Notes: generated by a model not told the origin, from the letters alone. A stretch of DNA of 24,485 bases from Sphaerochaeta sp. (GCA_023228445.1 JALOBD010000009.1:1-24485); one strand, 5' to 3'. Counted from the first letter of the stretch, positions 6,961-16,014 are shown. Numbers and translations: made by a program.

Positions 6961-7403
6961 CGTACGCCCTCCATCCGATGGGCCCGGGAATTGGCGTGCA
7001 GGTCGACCGGGCGCAGCATGCCGAGCCTCTCACCGTCGTAGAAGGCCTCTACGTCGGCGGCGTCGTTGAAGCGCAGCTCGATCTTGCGCCCCGAGTAGCC
7101 CAGCGGCACCTCGTAGAGCACCGAGCCCAAGCTCACCGTCCTGGCCTTGCTGACGGTCCTCACCTCGCGCTTGCGGAACAGCTTGGGCAGGTCGGGGGGT
7201 GCCGGCCTGACGGCCTGCACCTCGGAGAGGTAACACTCGAGCGGGCTCTTGCCGATGCCCGAGTGGTAGCGGTTGTTGTACTCCTCCATCCAGGACTGCC
7301 ACAGGCGGTTGAGTTCGAACAACTCGAGCGGCTTGTCACCGATGGTGGGGAGGAACTGCATCCTCACCGTCAGAAACAGACGCTCCACCTTCGCCTTGTG
7401 ACG
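6957..7403 (-). pseudogene. DDE (rve/Mu-type) transposase, C-terminal fragment
   Basis: About 148 residues of a transposase, from KAKVERLFLTVRMQFL, where the Glu is probably the last catalytic acid of the DDE triad, through WQSWMEEYNNRYHSGIGKSP, to a Mu-type C-terminal beta-barrel (VRTVSKARTVSLGSVLYEVP). The longer reading frame to the right is antisense to istA and not real coding. The first two Asp residues and the N-terminal DNA-binding domains are gone. It precedes the ATPase gene with an ATGA overlap. Confidence 0.75.
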
Positions 7404-8225
7404 GTCGAAGGCACGGTAGGCAATGTCGCGACCGCCATCATCGCCAAACTCAGGAACCGAAGGTTTACTTCCTTTGCTGAGTTGAAGCTGGCGGTCAGCG
7501 AGCAATTGCGGGAGTACAACCACGAGGAGTTCCAGAAACGCGAGAAGAGCAGATACCTGGTGTTCATGGAAGAGGAGCTTCCAACGCTGGGTCCCCTGCC
7601 CAAATACCCCTATGAGGCAAGCACGTGGTATTACGGACGGAAGGTCCAGCTGAACTGCCATGTCTCGTACAAGTCCAATTTTTATTCTTGCCCATGCATA
7701 CACCTGGGCAAGACGGTAGACATCAAGGCCATGAGCAGTAGGATAGAGTTCTACATCAACGGCGAGCGGGTGAAGACCCACGAGACCTTCCCTCCATGGG
7801 TGAAGAACAGGTACCGGACCGACCCTGAGGACATGCCGAAGGAGGGCCAGTACCAAGAATGGACCGAAGAGCGGATTGTCGGATGGGCATCGTCGATCGG
7901 AGTGAACACGCTGTTGGTGGTGCGCAAAGTCTTCGAGAGCGTGGAGGTGAAGGAACAGGGCTTCAACCCAGCCCTGTCCATCATCCGCCTGGGAAAGAAA
8001 TACACCGACGAGCGACTGGAGACTGCATGTCGAATTGCCCTCGAACGCGGTTTCGGGAGTCCTCGGTACGCCCATCTTAATTCCATCCTCAGCTCAAATC
8101 AAGACGAGGCGTACCTGGCCGAGCTCGCCAAGGTAGAGCATGAGCCTGGGCAGACCACCACATTCACCAGAGGAGTCGAATATTACCGGAACTTCGGCAA
8201 GGGAGGATCGGATGATCGGCGATGA
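7404..8225 (+). pseudogene. istA: istA transposase, C-terminal fragment (IS21 family)
   Basis: About 273 residues, starting at VEGTVGNVATAIIAKLRNR, where the Glu matches the last catalytic acid of IstA, then FTSFAELKLAVSEQL and the long C-terminal domain that ends FGKGGSDDRR. Roughly 120-140 residues of catalytic core are missing between this part and the N-terminal fragment. The stop overlaps the istB start, as is usual in IS21. The frame is open further left, but that is the shadow of minus-strand genes. Confidence 0.85.
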
Positions 8226-8976
8226 ATCCATCAGAAAACTGAGGGAGCTCAACCTCTCCGAGATGGTGGAGATCCTCCAAAGGCAGGAGCATGACGTGGC
8301 CTACACCTGCATGCCGTTCGATGAGCGAATCCAGTACATCACCGACTACGTGTACAAGGTCAAGCAAGACAGCAAGATCAAACGGCTGATCAGGTCGGCG
8401 CGGCTGCGCTATCCGAACGCCGAGCTCAATTCGGTGCACTACGACAAGCGGGGCCTCGACAAGAGGTTGTTGATGGAGCTGGGAACCTGCGCATTCATAG
8501 AGTGCAACCACAACGTCGTCTTCAACGGCTTCACGGGAGCCGGGAAATCCTGGCTGGCCTGCGCGATCGGTAAGCAAGCCTGCAAAAGTGGCTACAAGGT
8601 CAGGTACTACAGAATGCCCACACTCCTCGAGGATTTCTACCTTCAGGAAGTGCGAATCGGTGGACGGCGCAAGTTGGTCCGAAGGTTGCAACATTACGAC
8701 CTTCTCATCATTGACGAGTGGATGTCCTCCAATCTCGACGACAAACAGGTCTCCTTTATGTTTGAGCTGATTGAATCGAGGTACCAAAACAAGAGCACGG
8801 TATTCTGTACCCAATTCGCTCCGGCTGAATGGCTACCTCGATTGGGAGGAGGACCTCAGGCAGATGCAATAACCGACAGGATCATTCATGAATCAGTTTT
8901 CTTCAGTTCCGGAGATCTCAACATGAGAGAAGTAATGGGAATGAAGGACAAGACGGGCTCTAAAGGAACTGCCTGA
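8212..8976 (+). CDS. istB: IstB helper ATPase of IS21 family
   Basis: A 254-aa AAA+ ATPase that helps the IS21 transposase assemble on DNA and choose targets. Walker A is GFTGAGKS and Walker B is LLIIDEW, with the usual IstB opening of helices. The frame is open from 8140, but the ATG at 8212 has GGGAGG 5 bases ahead and gives MIGDESIRKLRELNLSEM, the expected N-terminus. It overlaps the istA stop. It appears complete even though its istA partner is destroyed, so it could only act in trans on related elements. Confidence 0.9.
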   Translation: MIGDESIRKLRELNLSEMVEILQRQEHDVAYTCMPFDERIQYITDYVYKVKQDSKIKRLIRSARLRYPNAELNSVHYDKRGLDKRLLMELGTCAFIECNHNVVFNGFTGAGKSWLACAIGKQACKSGYKVRYYRMPTLLEDFYLQEVRIGGRRKLVRRLQHYDLLIIDEWMSSNLDDKQVSFMFELIESRYQNKSTVFCTQFAPAEWLPRLGGGPQADAITDRIIHESVFFSSGDLNMREVMGMKDKTGSKGTA

Positions 8977-9048
8977 TTCAGGTGGTGCTGAAGTAGCGAC
9001 GCACCGGTGCTGTCTCACGCCATCGCCGGTGCTATTCCGTGCGAATAT

Positions 9049-9381
9049 TCATATTTCTTCGGGATGATGAATCATTTTACGGTACATCATGATTCTTTCA
9101 TATTCAGGAATTGCAACCCAATCTAGGTATTCTTCAAAATGCCAAAATCTCTTTTTCCGATTTTCATCAGTTCTCTCGCACCTGCCAAAATTGGGCATAA
9201 GCCAAGGCCGACTCGTTACTTCCTGTCTACTCAACCCAAATGAATTAGCAATCATTGAAACAGTAACAAAAACCGGATTATTCTTCTCAATCAAGTTTGT
9301 CAAGGCAGTGTATTTAGCATCCACCTCTGTTAACCGATGAAATTCCTCTGCAGAAATCGTATACGCCTGAATTTTACCCAT
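9049..9381 (-). CDS. Small HTH-like DNA-binding protein
   Basis: A 110-aa soluble protein. MGKIQAYTISAEEFHRL is followed by a helical stretch, then FVTVSMIANSFGLSRQEV, which reads as a helix-turn-helix, then SRPWLMPNFGR and a C-terminal helix EEYLDWVAIPEYERI. This resembles excisionase/HTH_17-type proteins of mobile or accessory DNA, but I cannot name the family. The start is supported by GGAGGA about 9 bases upstream. It lies just past the IS21 right end, and its 3' end may have been changed by the insertion. It is monocistronic. Confidence 0.6.
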   Translation of the reverse strand: MGKIQAYTISAEEFHRLTEVDAKYTALTNLIEKNNPVFVTVSMIANSFGLSRQEVTSRPWLMPNFGRCERTDENRKKRFWHFEEYLDWVAIPEYERIMMYRKMIHHPEEI

Positions 9382-9808
9382 CCCTGTTTTCCTCCATAAT
9401 TCGATTTTTCAAAATATTACTATACCGATGACATTCATCGCATTAAGCACTGATTGGCATTTATAGTCAATCGCTAAGAAAAATAAATGGAGTAGTTGTG
9501 AGCTGGTTCATAAGGTTTGTGTGGGGTAGAGGAGGGCCAACGTATCCTAGATGCGTATGAAAGATGAGGACCGGTGAGTGGCATTGGCTGACGAACAATA
9601 TGGTTGGTGTCGATAGGCGGGCAGTGAGTCCCACATTCACACTCAATAAAGCCCAATCTTTGATCATCCCCACGGCAAGTTTCTTCAAGAATGCGTGAAC
9701 ACCAATAATTTACGGTGTCAAAGATTACTCTGTGAATACATTCAACTGGGATGTAAGCAATATTGTGTTGAGAACCTGGTTGTTGGTCAAATCCAAGTTT
9801 TCTTTCTT
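9382..9808. other. Non-coding or decayed stretch
   Basis: These 427 bases have no supported gene. On the minus strand a stop-free stretch (about 9474-9765) reads ...YIPVECIHRVIFDTVNYW and IECECGTHCPPIDTNH, but it has no start with a ribosome-binding site and no family I recognise. It could be a remnant of a coding sequence. No terminator with a U-run is evident for the hydrolase gene that ends at 9809. Confidence 0.4.
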
Positions 9809-11806
9809 TCAGTCGAAAAGGACAAGAGTGGGATTGAAGAACCCTTGTTCCATCGCAATGAAACCCACATATGAGCCATACACCTCCCTGTCTATCCGAT
9901 TTTGCTTACTGTAGAGTGTATCTTCCAACACTCTGAAATCGGGTCCTAAGATAATAATCCTCCCTCCGTCAGGAATTTCGCAGGAGAGGGTACCGTGCTC
10001 GGTCACCCGACGCCAGAGTGAGGTAACCCCCGCATTTGCAATCTGAACCGTCTTACCCGATACCAAAGGAAGAACATCGCTATGGTTCATGCATTGGTAC
10101 GCTCCTACCATCAAACTCCCATCATCTGCAATCCACGGGGGAGTCTGGTCACGCAACGCAGGTAGGGTCATCGAGGTACGCCTGCTGCCTGTAATTGCGT
10201 AGGGTGTTGTCGTCATGCCAGTCACGATGAGATAGGATGGCAATTGTCCGATGAATTTGGTTTCATATACCTGCATATATAAATCGTGGGGCAGCAAATT
10301 GGTTGGCAGCCAATACCCCTCTCGAAACTCATGCTCGAAGTAGGGCATCGTTTCATCAAGCCGTGTCATTTCGATCTGAGCAAGATCATATGGACCCTCG
10401 ACCTTCATGAGGGAAGGAACACCCAGCAGGGTTTCGAACGCAACTATTTCCCCCTGTGGATTTTCAAAGACACCTCCTCCCATATGTCGAGCGCTGGACG
10501 TATGGATAAACGTGCTCCCATTGAAGGCACTTGTCTCCAACGTTGAGGATTGAGAATTGAGATCGATCTTGAATATGCCTGCATCGCAGGCATAGTAACC
10601 GTCGTATGAGCCTATGTCTGGTGAAAACGCCACTGCCTCCAGCGATTTGGGCGCCACTTTTTTTGATTCCGGTGGCAATCGTTCCGTTTCCATCAACAAA
10701 GCATCGACGATGGGCAATGTTGTTTTGACAGCATCCATATGGCCGGCACAAAGTAGTGCTATAGCGCTTTGTGATTGAGGGATTACGAACAGCATCGCGG
10801 TGTATTGCAGGGTTCCACCGGATTTCCCCACCACCTGTATGCCTTGGGTGGCATAGGGTTCCCTCGAGGTCATGTCCCATCCAAGGCCGAAACTGAAGAT
10901 GGGGTCATAAGAGCTCTCCTTCACGTACCTTGGATGCTGCCCTGTAAGGAATTTTGTGAGGCCGAGACTACTGAGCAATGTTGGATTGAACGCTGCTACG
11001 GCAAATCTGCATAGGTCTACCGCCGTTGATGTGATGCCACCGGACGCAACCGCATTGACGAATTCCTTTGGAAGTGGCACCGTGCGATTGGCATATGCTA
11101 CAGCCATATTTGACTCTTCGTGAAAGAATCCCACCGATGTGTCATCCATCCCCAAAGGGTTGAAGATTCGTTCTTGAAGGAGTTGCTGATAGGAGGTTCC
11201 TGCCAGCTGCTCGATTACAAGCTGTGCCACGGTGAACCCATCATTGCAATAGGGTGAGAATGCACCCGGATCATGCTTCAGCGAAGCCTTGGACAACTCT
11301 TGCATAGTCTGCTCAGGATAATCAATGGATCGATGGGTGGAGAACGTTTGCCGCATGTTTGTTCCAGCAAAGCCTGATGTGTGGTTGAGCAACATCCGAA
11401 CGGTAATGTCCCTATACCGTTCATCCTCCATTGTGAAATCCGGCAACACATCGCAAACCTTGTCATCCAGGTGTAACAATCCCTCATCCTCCAGCATCAG
11501 GATGGCGGTTGCCGTGAATATCTTGCTCACTGACCCAATATTGAATCTGGTGCTCTCCTCCACAGGCAAATCCTTGTAAAGATCTCGTTTGCCGAATCCC
11601 TTTGAATAGATGATCTTGTCTTCATGCATGACTGCGATGGACACCGCACTCACATCACCGTGTCCAGTGACCAGAGCATTTCCGACAGTATCCACTGTTT
11701 CTTTGGTCCGAAGGTATGGGTCGATCGGGTGAAGCACACATGACAAGCAAGCGGTCAATAGGATTACCGTCAATCCCAACAGCGGAGAGCCGGCCAGCTG
11801 TTTCAT
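9809..11806 (-). CDS. Lipoprotein serine hydrolase (class C beta-lactamase/PBP-like fold)
   Basis: A 665-aa extracytoplasmic enzyme. The signal peptide MKQLAGSPLLGLTVILLTAC carries a lipobox with Cys20, so it is predicted to be membrane-anchored. The beta-lactamase (PF00144) domain has all three motifs: SVSK (Ser92-Lys95), YCN (186-188) and KSG (328-330). About 270 further residues form a C-terminal beta-rich region of unknown role. The family includes D-amino-acid peptidases and esterases, and true beta-lactamase activity is not implied. The start at 11806 has GGAGGA 8 bases ahead; the longer frame to 11848 lacks a signal peptide. It is divergent from the LuxR-type regulator gene, with about 270 bp between, so it may be its target. 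Confidence 0.85.
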   Translation of the reverse strand: MKQLAGSPLLGLTVILLTACLSCVLHPIDPYLRTKETVDTVGNALVTGHGDVSAVSIAVMHEDKIIYSKGFGKRDLYKDLPVEESTRFNIGSVSKIFTATAILMLEDEGLLHLDDKVCDVLPDFTMEDERYRDITVRMLLNHTSGFAGTNMRQTFSTHRSIDYPEQTMQELSKASLKHDPGAFSPYCNDGFTVAQLVIEQLAGTSYQQLLQERIFNPLGMDDTSVGFFHEESNMAVAYANRTVPLPKEFVNAVASGGITSTAVDLCRFAVAAFNPTLLSSLGLTKFLTGQHPRYVKESSYDPIFSFGLGWDMTSREPYATQGIQVVGKSGGTLQYTAMLFVIPQSQSAIALLCAGHMDAVKTTLPIVDALLMETERLPPESKKVAPKSLEAVAFSPDIGSYDGYYACDAGIFKIDLNSQSSTLETSAFNGSTFIHTSSARHMGGGVFENPQGEIVAFETLLGVPSLMKVEGPYDLAQIEMTRLDETMPYFEHEFREGYWLPTNLLPHDLYMQVYETKFIGQLPSYLIVTGMTTTPYAITGSRRTSMTLPALRDQTPPWIADDGSLMVGAYQCMNHSDVLPLVSGKTVQIANAGVTSLWRRVTEHGTLSCEIPDGGRIIILGPDFRVLEDTLYSKQNRIDREVYGSYVGFIAMEQGFFNPTLVLFD

Positions 11807-12073
11807 TCTCAAGTCCTCCTTGTAACCGCGCAAGATCCTTGATCCCAAACAATCCTTTTAGTGAACACTTTGAATAGAAAGCAATCAAACTCCCATGCCA
11901 AGTGCTGTAAGGGTTGAAGTGGTCTCTCCATTATCGCATGGGTTCAAACATGATAGTCAAAGAAAATATGCGGCCACCAGTCTCATCTGGACGATTGATG
12001 CGTACAAATTAATAATGCCAAATAATCGACAAAATACTATATACCGAATAGACTGGGTTTGGGAGTACGCTTT

Positions 12074-12979
12074 GTGGAAATTGCTGCCTTCTGGCTGAAC
12101 ATCGTGGGATTTTCCCTCCTGTTCGGGACCTTTTTTCTAACCCTCATTACTCGAAAGACAAACCGCCACAAGATGTTCGACCAATATCTCTGGTACATCG
12201 GACTTTCGTGGATGTGGTTTCTCTTCCAATTCATCGGTTTTGTGTACCTGACGGTGTTGCAGCGAGATACCCCGGCCATCTTGACGGTCAATACACTGAT
12301 CCGCTATGCATTCACAATCATGGTCTTCCATCGGATTCCGTTGTTTCTCGATACCATCATCACTGGCGAGATTTCAAAGGATTCAAAAAAAATCTCTATC
12401 ATCGTTGGATGCGGGACCTTTGTGTTGTTGATCTTGTTGGGATTCATCCGTTCAGTGGTAATCGGTCCCTATGTCACCGTACTTTTCAACGCTTTGGTGG
12501 GCGGTTCGTTTCTCTATGCACTCTTCCGTACCCGACGCCAACACTCCTACCGAGCAAAAAGAATGCGTTCGTTCTTGGTGATTTCGTCAGTCGCCTTCTT
12601 GTTTTTCAGCTGGTACGCGATCATATTCAACGTGTTCCCCACCCTCCACAGACCCGGGTTTGACCCCTTCGTTACATCCTTGTATATCATCGTATGGTGC
12701 CTGAATGATGTGATGGTCTACCTGCGTGAGTTTTCCTCCATCGGCACCAGGGAACGGAATCGGATGGAGAGCTTCCATGACCGATACAAGCTCTCCGAGA
12801 GGGAGCAGGAGATAGTGCGATTACTCGTTGACGGCATGACGTACAAGGAGATCGCATTCCACCTGTCGCTCTCCCCTAGAACCGTCGAGACGCATATCTA
12901 CCGAATATTCAAGAAGTGTTCGGTGTCGACAAAACTCGAATTGATCAACAAGATATTCCCATTACGTAATCCTACGTAA
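12074..12979 (+). CDS. Membrane-bound LuxR-type transcriptional regulator
   Basis: A protein of about 301 aa. The first ~215 residues hold six or seven hydrophobic helices, and the last ~65 are a LuxR/GerE DNA-binding domain (LSEREQEIVRLLVDGMTYKEIAFHLSLSPRTVETH). It is a one-component sensor: a membrane input domain joined directly to the HTH. The start is uncertain. The frame has no early ATG; I take the GTG at 12074, 8 bases after GGGAG, and a TTG at 12059 is the other option. It lies between two operons whose products act at the cell envelope (hydrolase leftward, ABC exporter rightward), so it probably controls one or both. Such membrane LuxR regulators are commoner in Firmicutes and Actinobacteria than in spirochaetes. 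Confidence 0.8.
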   Translation: MEIAAFWLNIVGFSLLFGTFFLTLITRKTNRHKMFDQYLWYIGLSWMWFLFQFIGFVYLTVLQRDTPAILTVNTLIRYAFTIMVFHRIPLFLDTIITGEISKDSKKISIIVGCGTFVLLILLGFIRSVVIGPYVTVLFNALVGGSFLYALFRTRRQHSYRAKRMRSFLVISSVAFLFFSWYAIIFNVFPTLHRPGFDPFVTSLYIIVWCLNDVMVYLREFSSIGTRERNRMESFHDRYKLSEREQEIVRLLVDGMTYKEIAFHLSLSPRTVETHIYRIFKKCSVSTKLELINKIFPLRNPT

Positions 12980-13061
12980 CGGGGCCCCATCGGCATGTAC
13001 GTAACAATTCGGACTGGTAACCATTTCGATGGAATCGTAGTGTTGCGCTCAGGAGGCAAAC

Positions 13062-13265
13062 ATGAAACGATTCGGACGTGTTGCGCGATTGGTTCAAACA
13101 TTCTTTGGTTGTAACGGCAGGAAGCATTTGGATTTTGAAGACGGGTTTTGTGAGCACAATGGCTGTGTTGAAGGCCCCAGGTTTTTCATCAGTCTTGAAT
13201 CCAGGGACAACCGATTCCCAGCGAGTGTTCCAGAAATCCTAACCTGCCCTGCATGGGAACGATAG
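13062..13265 (+). CDS. Small Cys-containing hypothetical protein
   Basis: A 67-aa frame with a very good ribosome-binding site (AGGAGG, 5 bases before ATG). It has four Cys, including GCNGRKHLDFEDGFCEHNGC, which could bind metal. There is no signal peptide and no family I recognise. The C-terminal half has a less protein-like composition, so it could be a truncated gene. The remaining gap to 13448 shows no gene. Confidence 0.4.
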   Translation: MKRFGRVARLVQTFFGCNGRKHLDFEDGFCEHNGCVEGPRFFISLESRDNRFPASVPEILTCPAWER

Positions 13266-13448
13266 GCTGCGTCCCGAATCCAGCGATCATCCATCTAGAA
13301 CGCCATACACAGACCGGGTTTGTAGTGCGGATAGAGTGGCAAGCGGCCAATCGCAGCAAGTCTTCGCCACGGTGGGCCGGGTTGTCTTGAAAGTGGGCTG
13401 GACTCCAATCCAGGTGTCCTGTTCGATGCCATATCAAGGAGAAGAATC

Positions 13449-13652
13449 ATGAATGGAAAAACCCTACTGCTTTTCGCTCCGCTCGTGGTAATGGAGCTGA
13501 TATTAAAGGCAGTGTGTCTGGGGGACTGGATGAAACGAGAGTCACTGAACGGTTTGTCAAGGACAGCTTGGCTACTGATCTTCCTGTTCGTGAATCTACT
13601 GGGTCCAGTGGCATACCTAGTATATGGAAGAAAATATGATGGCAATGATTGA
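13449..13652 (+). CDS. PLDc_N-domain small membrane protein (YxlE-like)
   Basis: A 67-aa protein with two transmembrane helices. The second, WLLIFLFVNLLGPVAYLVYGRK, is the PLDc_N signature (W, then a proline, then Y..GR/K). AAGGAG lies 7 bases before the ATG. Its stop overlaps the start of the ABC ATPase gene. The order PLDc_N, ABC ATPase, ABC-2 permease matches yxlE-yxlF-yxlG of the Bacillus subtilis sigY operon, where the small protein is tied to control of sigma-Y. Here it probably helps or regulates the transporter. Confidence 0.75.
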   Translation: MNGKTLLLFAPLVVMELILKAVCLGDWMKRESLNGLSRTAWLLIFLFVNLLGPVAYLVYGRKYDGND

Positions 13653-14559
13653 GGTTCAACACATCACAAGACGATATCATGAAGTCGACGCGTTGAAAGG
13701 GATTTCCCTGTCGGTGCGCCAGGGGGCTGTCTTCGGGTTTCTTGGCCCCAATGGTGCTGGAAAGACCACGTTGATCAAAATCCTTGCCGGGCTCATCAAA
13801 CCCACCTTAGGGAGTTTCAGGATAAACGGTGTGACCAATGCCGCTACGAAGAAGTACGTCGGATATTTAGCCCAACACCCTTCGTTCTATCCGTGGATGA
13901 CCGGAAGGGAACTGCTGCGGTTTTCGGGTGAGCTCTACGGAATGTCTTCTACCGAGATAGGGCAAAGGATTTTAGAATTACTCGAACTCTGCGGCATTCA
14001 GCACGCAGCTGATAGGAGAATCGGAGGTTATTCGGGAGGAATGGTGCAGCGGCTTGGCATTGCACAAGCGATCCTGCACCGGCCGAGGGTCACTCTGCTG
14101 GATGAACCAGTTTCAGCCCTTGATCCGGTGGGAAGGAAGGAAGTGTTGGAATTGATCACTCGGTTGCGAGAGGAGACGACCATCTTCATGTCCAGTCATA
14201 TCCTCGAAGACGTCCAGCGTGTGTGCGATGAGGTAGCGATTGTATCGCATGGGTCCATCATACTCCACGGGGAGGTGAAACCGTTGCTACAGTCCCATGC
14301 CCGACCACGCATGAGCTTGGAATTCGCCACCTCAACAGACGCTAGGGCCTTCCTTGCCCTCATGGCAAGCCAATCGGTCGTGGGTGCCGCTGAATCGGAC
14401 TTCCGGGTAGCTATTGCAGAGGACGATTACCGTACAAGCTATCCAAATATCATGAGGATGCTTGCCGAACACGATCTGCGAGTTGTCAGCATCGGCCGGC
14501 AGAGCGCCACACTGGAGGATGTATTCATGCATCACATAGAGGAACGCAACCATGCATAA
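13636..14559 (+). CDS. ABC transporter ATP-binding protein (YxlF-like)
   Basis: A 307-aa ATPase that powers the permease encoded next to it. Walker A is GPNGAGKT (about 37-44), the signature is YSGGMVQRLGIAQ, Walker B is VTLLDEPVSALDP and the switch His is in MSSHIL. A C-terminal extension of ~90 residues is usual for ABC-2 exporters of drugs or peptides. I chose the ATG at 13636 after GGAAG; ATGs at 13639 and 13645 are also possible. It overlaps its neighbours on both sides (PLDc_N upstream, permease start at 14552), which shows tight translational coupling. Confidence 0.9.
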   Translation: MMAMIEVQHITRRYHEVDALKGISLSVRQGAVFGFLGPNGAGKTTLIKILAGLIKPTLGSFRINGVTNAATKKYVGYLAQHPSFYPWMTGRELLRFSGELYGMSSTEIGQRILELLELCGIQHAADRRIGGYSGGMVQRLGIAQAILHRPRVTLLDEPVSALDPVGRKEVLELITRLREETTIFMSSHILEDVQRVCDEVAIVSHGSIILHGEVKPLLQSHARPRMSLEFATSTDARAFLALMASQSVVGAAESDFRVAIAEDDYRTSYPNIMRMLAEHDLRVVSIGRQSATLEDVFMHHIEERNHA

Positions 14560-15319
14560 CCAAATAAGCATTTTGTTGTCAAAGGAGATGACCGAAGGCT
14601 TCCGTACTCATCGATTTCTAATTTGGACGATCATCTGTGGATTCTTTGGCATCCTCTCGCCGCTCTCGGCGTATTATATGTCGGACATCCTGGCATTGAT
14701 CGGTTCAACACAGAGTGTCCAACTCACCATAACCGCTCCCACCTATCGCGACGCTGTTGATCAATACGTGAAAAACTTCACGCAGCTCGGTTCAATCCTC
14801 GTCATATTCCTTGCAATGGGCAGCGTTGCCGGAGAAAAAGTCGACGGATTGCTGCAACTTTTGGTGGTCAGGCCGATACCATGCCGATCGATTCTCTGCT
14901 CGAAAATTTTGGCAATGGTGTTCACGGTCTGTTCGGGTCTCGGTGTCGCAGTGATTTTGAGCAGTCTCTATGCGTGGTATCTTTTCCCAGGATTTCCTGT
15001 GATCCCATTCGTGAAATCGAACCTATTGCTCATGCTATATCTCGTAGTGATCACAGTAATGACGATAAGTGTTTCAGCAATGGTTGAAAAACCCGTCGTT
15101 GCCGGTCTCTGCTCCATGGGTTTGTGGTTGCTGTTCAGCATGTCTGGATCGCTTGGGGGATTTGGTGAATATTCATTCACTCGTTTGGGGTCGGAGATGA
15201 TTCGCCTCACGCAAGGGTTCTCCATATCATTGAAACCGATCGTGTCGTCTCTCGTGATCTTGATTGGAGGTAGCGGGGGAGCCCTTATATCGCTGAACCG
15301 ATGGGAACCTTCTCAATAA
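14552..15319 (+). CDS. ABC-2 type permease (YxlG-like)
   Basis: A 255-aa protein with six predicted membrane helices and the ABC-2 layout: a first helix (FLIWTIICGFFGILSPLSAYY), a loop of ~40 residues, a second helix with MGSVAGEKVDGLLQLLVVRPI (the EKxxGxL..L...P motif), then four more helices. Together with the 13636 ATPase it should form an exporter, possibly of lipids, peptides or drugs. Its start lies inside the ATPase gene (8-bp overlap). No substrate can be read from the sequence. Confidence 0.85.
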   Translation: MHNQISILLSKEMTEGFRTHRFLIWTIICGFFGILSPLSAYYMSDILALIGSTQSVQLTITAPTYRDAVDQYVKNFTQLGSILVIFLAMGSVAGEKVDGLLQLLVVRPIPCRSILCSKILAMVFTVCSGLGVAVILSSLYAWYLFPGFPVIPFVKSNLLLMLYLVVITVMTISVSAMVEKPVVAGLCSMGLWLLFSMSGSLGGFGEYSFTRLGSEMIRLTQGFSISLKPIVSSLVILIGGSGGALISLNRWEPSQ

Positions 15320-15468
15320 GCTCTTGGTTGAAGCGCCGTATGGATTGGTATACAGGTTGCGCCAGCCCAGTGTGGGGGAAGCGTGAGGATAACAAAGAAT
15401 ACATCGAAGAATCATGATCGGTGTTCACCCTCATGATCAAACAAAGTTGGTACAAAGGGGATTCATTT

Positions 15469-15903
15469 ATGGAGCACGTGGTATATCTCGATGCGAAGGC
15501 AAAGGAATTGGACAAGCTGGGAGACGGTGAGAAGTGCATGATCATCAGGGGAGCGACCGGAAGAAAGCTCCCCTACGGGCGGGTTTTTGCCGGCGAAACA
15601 TTGTGGTTCGTCGAGAACAGCGGTGATGGAATGGTCCGTGGCAAAGCCATTGTGAAAAATGTTCTCAACTCGGAGAAATTGGAAGATTCAAAAGCCTTGG
15701 GGTTTATTTCGGACTATCAGGCAAAGCTCTGCCTGACTCCCGATCAAATCAAGCGATGGAGTAACAAACGATATCTTGTGCTGATTGAAGTGGAACAATA
15801 CTTGGGAGTTGCACCCTTTCGAATCAATAGGAGCCCCTTTGGCAATATGGACGATTGGCTGCCTGTCGAGGCTATCGGCGACATCATGGAACTGCTTGGT
15901 TGA
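15469..15903 (+). CDS. ASCH/PUA-like domain protein
   Basis: A 144-aa soluble protein. KCMIIRGATGRKLPYGRVFAGETLWFVEN followed by VRGKAIVKNVLNSEKL has the pattern of the ASCH/PUA fold: a basic groove strand, then G..V.PGD-like turn and VxGxAxV. These domains bind RNA or modified nucleotides. The frame opens at 15421, but the ATG at 15469 follows GGGG and gives a natural N-terminus. It stands alone between two transporter/hydrolase units. The fold call is tentative. Confidence 0.55.
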   Translation: MEHVVYLDAKAKELDKLGDGEKCMIIRGATGRKLPYGRVFAGETLWFVENSGDGMVRGKAIVKNVLNSEKLEDSKALGFISDYQAKLCLTPDQIKRWSNKRYLVLIEVEQYLGVAPFRINRSPFGNMDDWLPVEAIGDIMELLG

Positions 15904-16014
15904 GTCTTCAAATGGCCAGAAGTGGGGAACAATTTGATGCAAACATCACGCATCGCAGTCGGTCAGCGGTGTGCGGTTCTACGGAGAGGGTAATTCAGAA
16001 ATTTGGAACACGGT

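Larger units (their letters stand above)
5739..7403. mobile_element. Second transposon remnant (Mu/TniA-type transposase + ExeA/TniB-like ATPase) inside istA
   Basis: Everything between the two istA fragments belongs to another element with three minus-strand genes in ATGA-overlapping order. The left end probably begins TGTTGTCCGG at about 5739. Just inside it, TTGCACAATA and TTGAACAATA (about 5770-5810) and two GATAGTG copies could be transposase-binding repeats. The right end and the 5' two thirds of the transposase are missing, together with the middle of istA, so a deletion followed the insertion. Confidence 0.65.
5269..9024. mobile_element. IS21-like element, itself interrupted
   Basis: The element is defined by istA fragments (5339-5738 and 7404-8225) and intact istB (8212-8976). 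Its left boundary is placed where the ABC-2 permease frame is cut. TGACGGGCGATG at 5269 is weakly mirrored by CATCGCCGGTGC at about 9013-9024 (9 of 12 matching as an inverted pair), a poor match for IS21 ends. No target duplication is visible, so the right boundary is approximate. CGGTGCT occurs twice near the right end, in line with the repeated terminal sites of IS21 elements. Confidence 0.6.

Noticed and set aside
6978..7403. Plus-strand extension of the istA C-terminal frame
   Set aside because: It is antisense to the transposase fragment and has His/Leu/Arg-rich shadow composition; IstA similarity starts only at about 7404.
7404..8075. Minus-strand extension of the second transposase
   Set aside because: It is antisense to istA; recognisable transposase sequence begins only at KAKVERLF.
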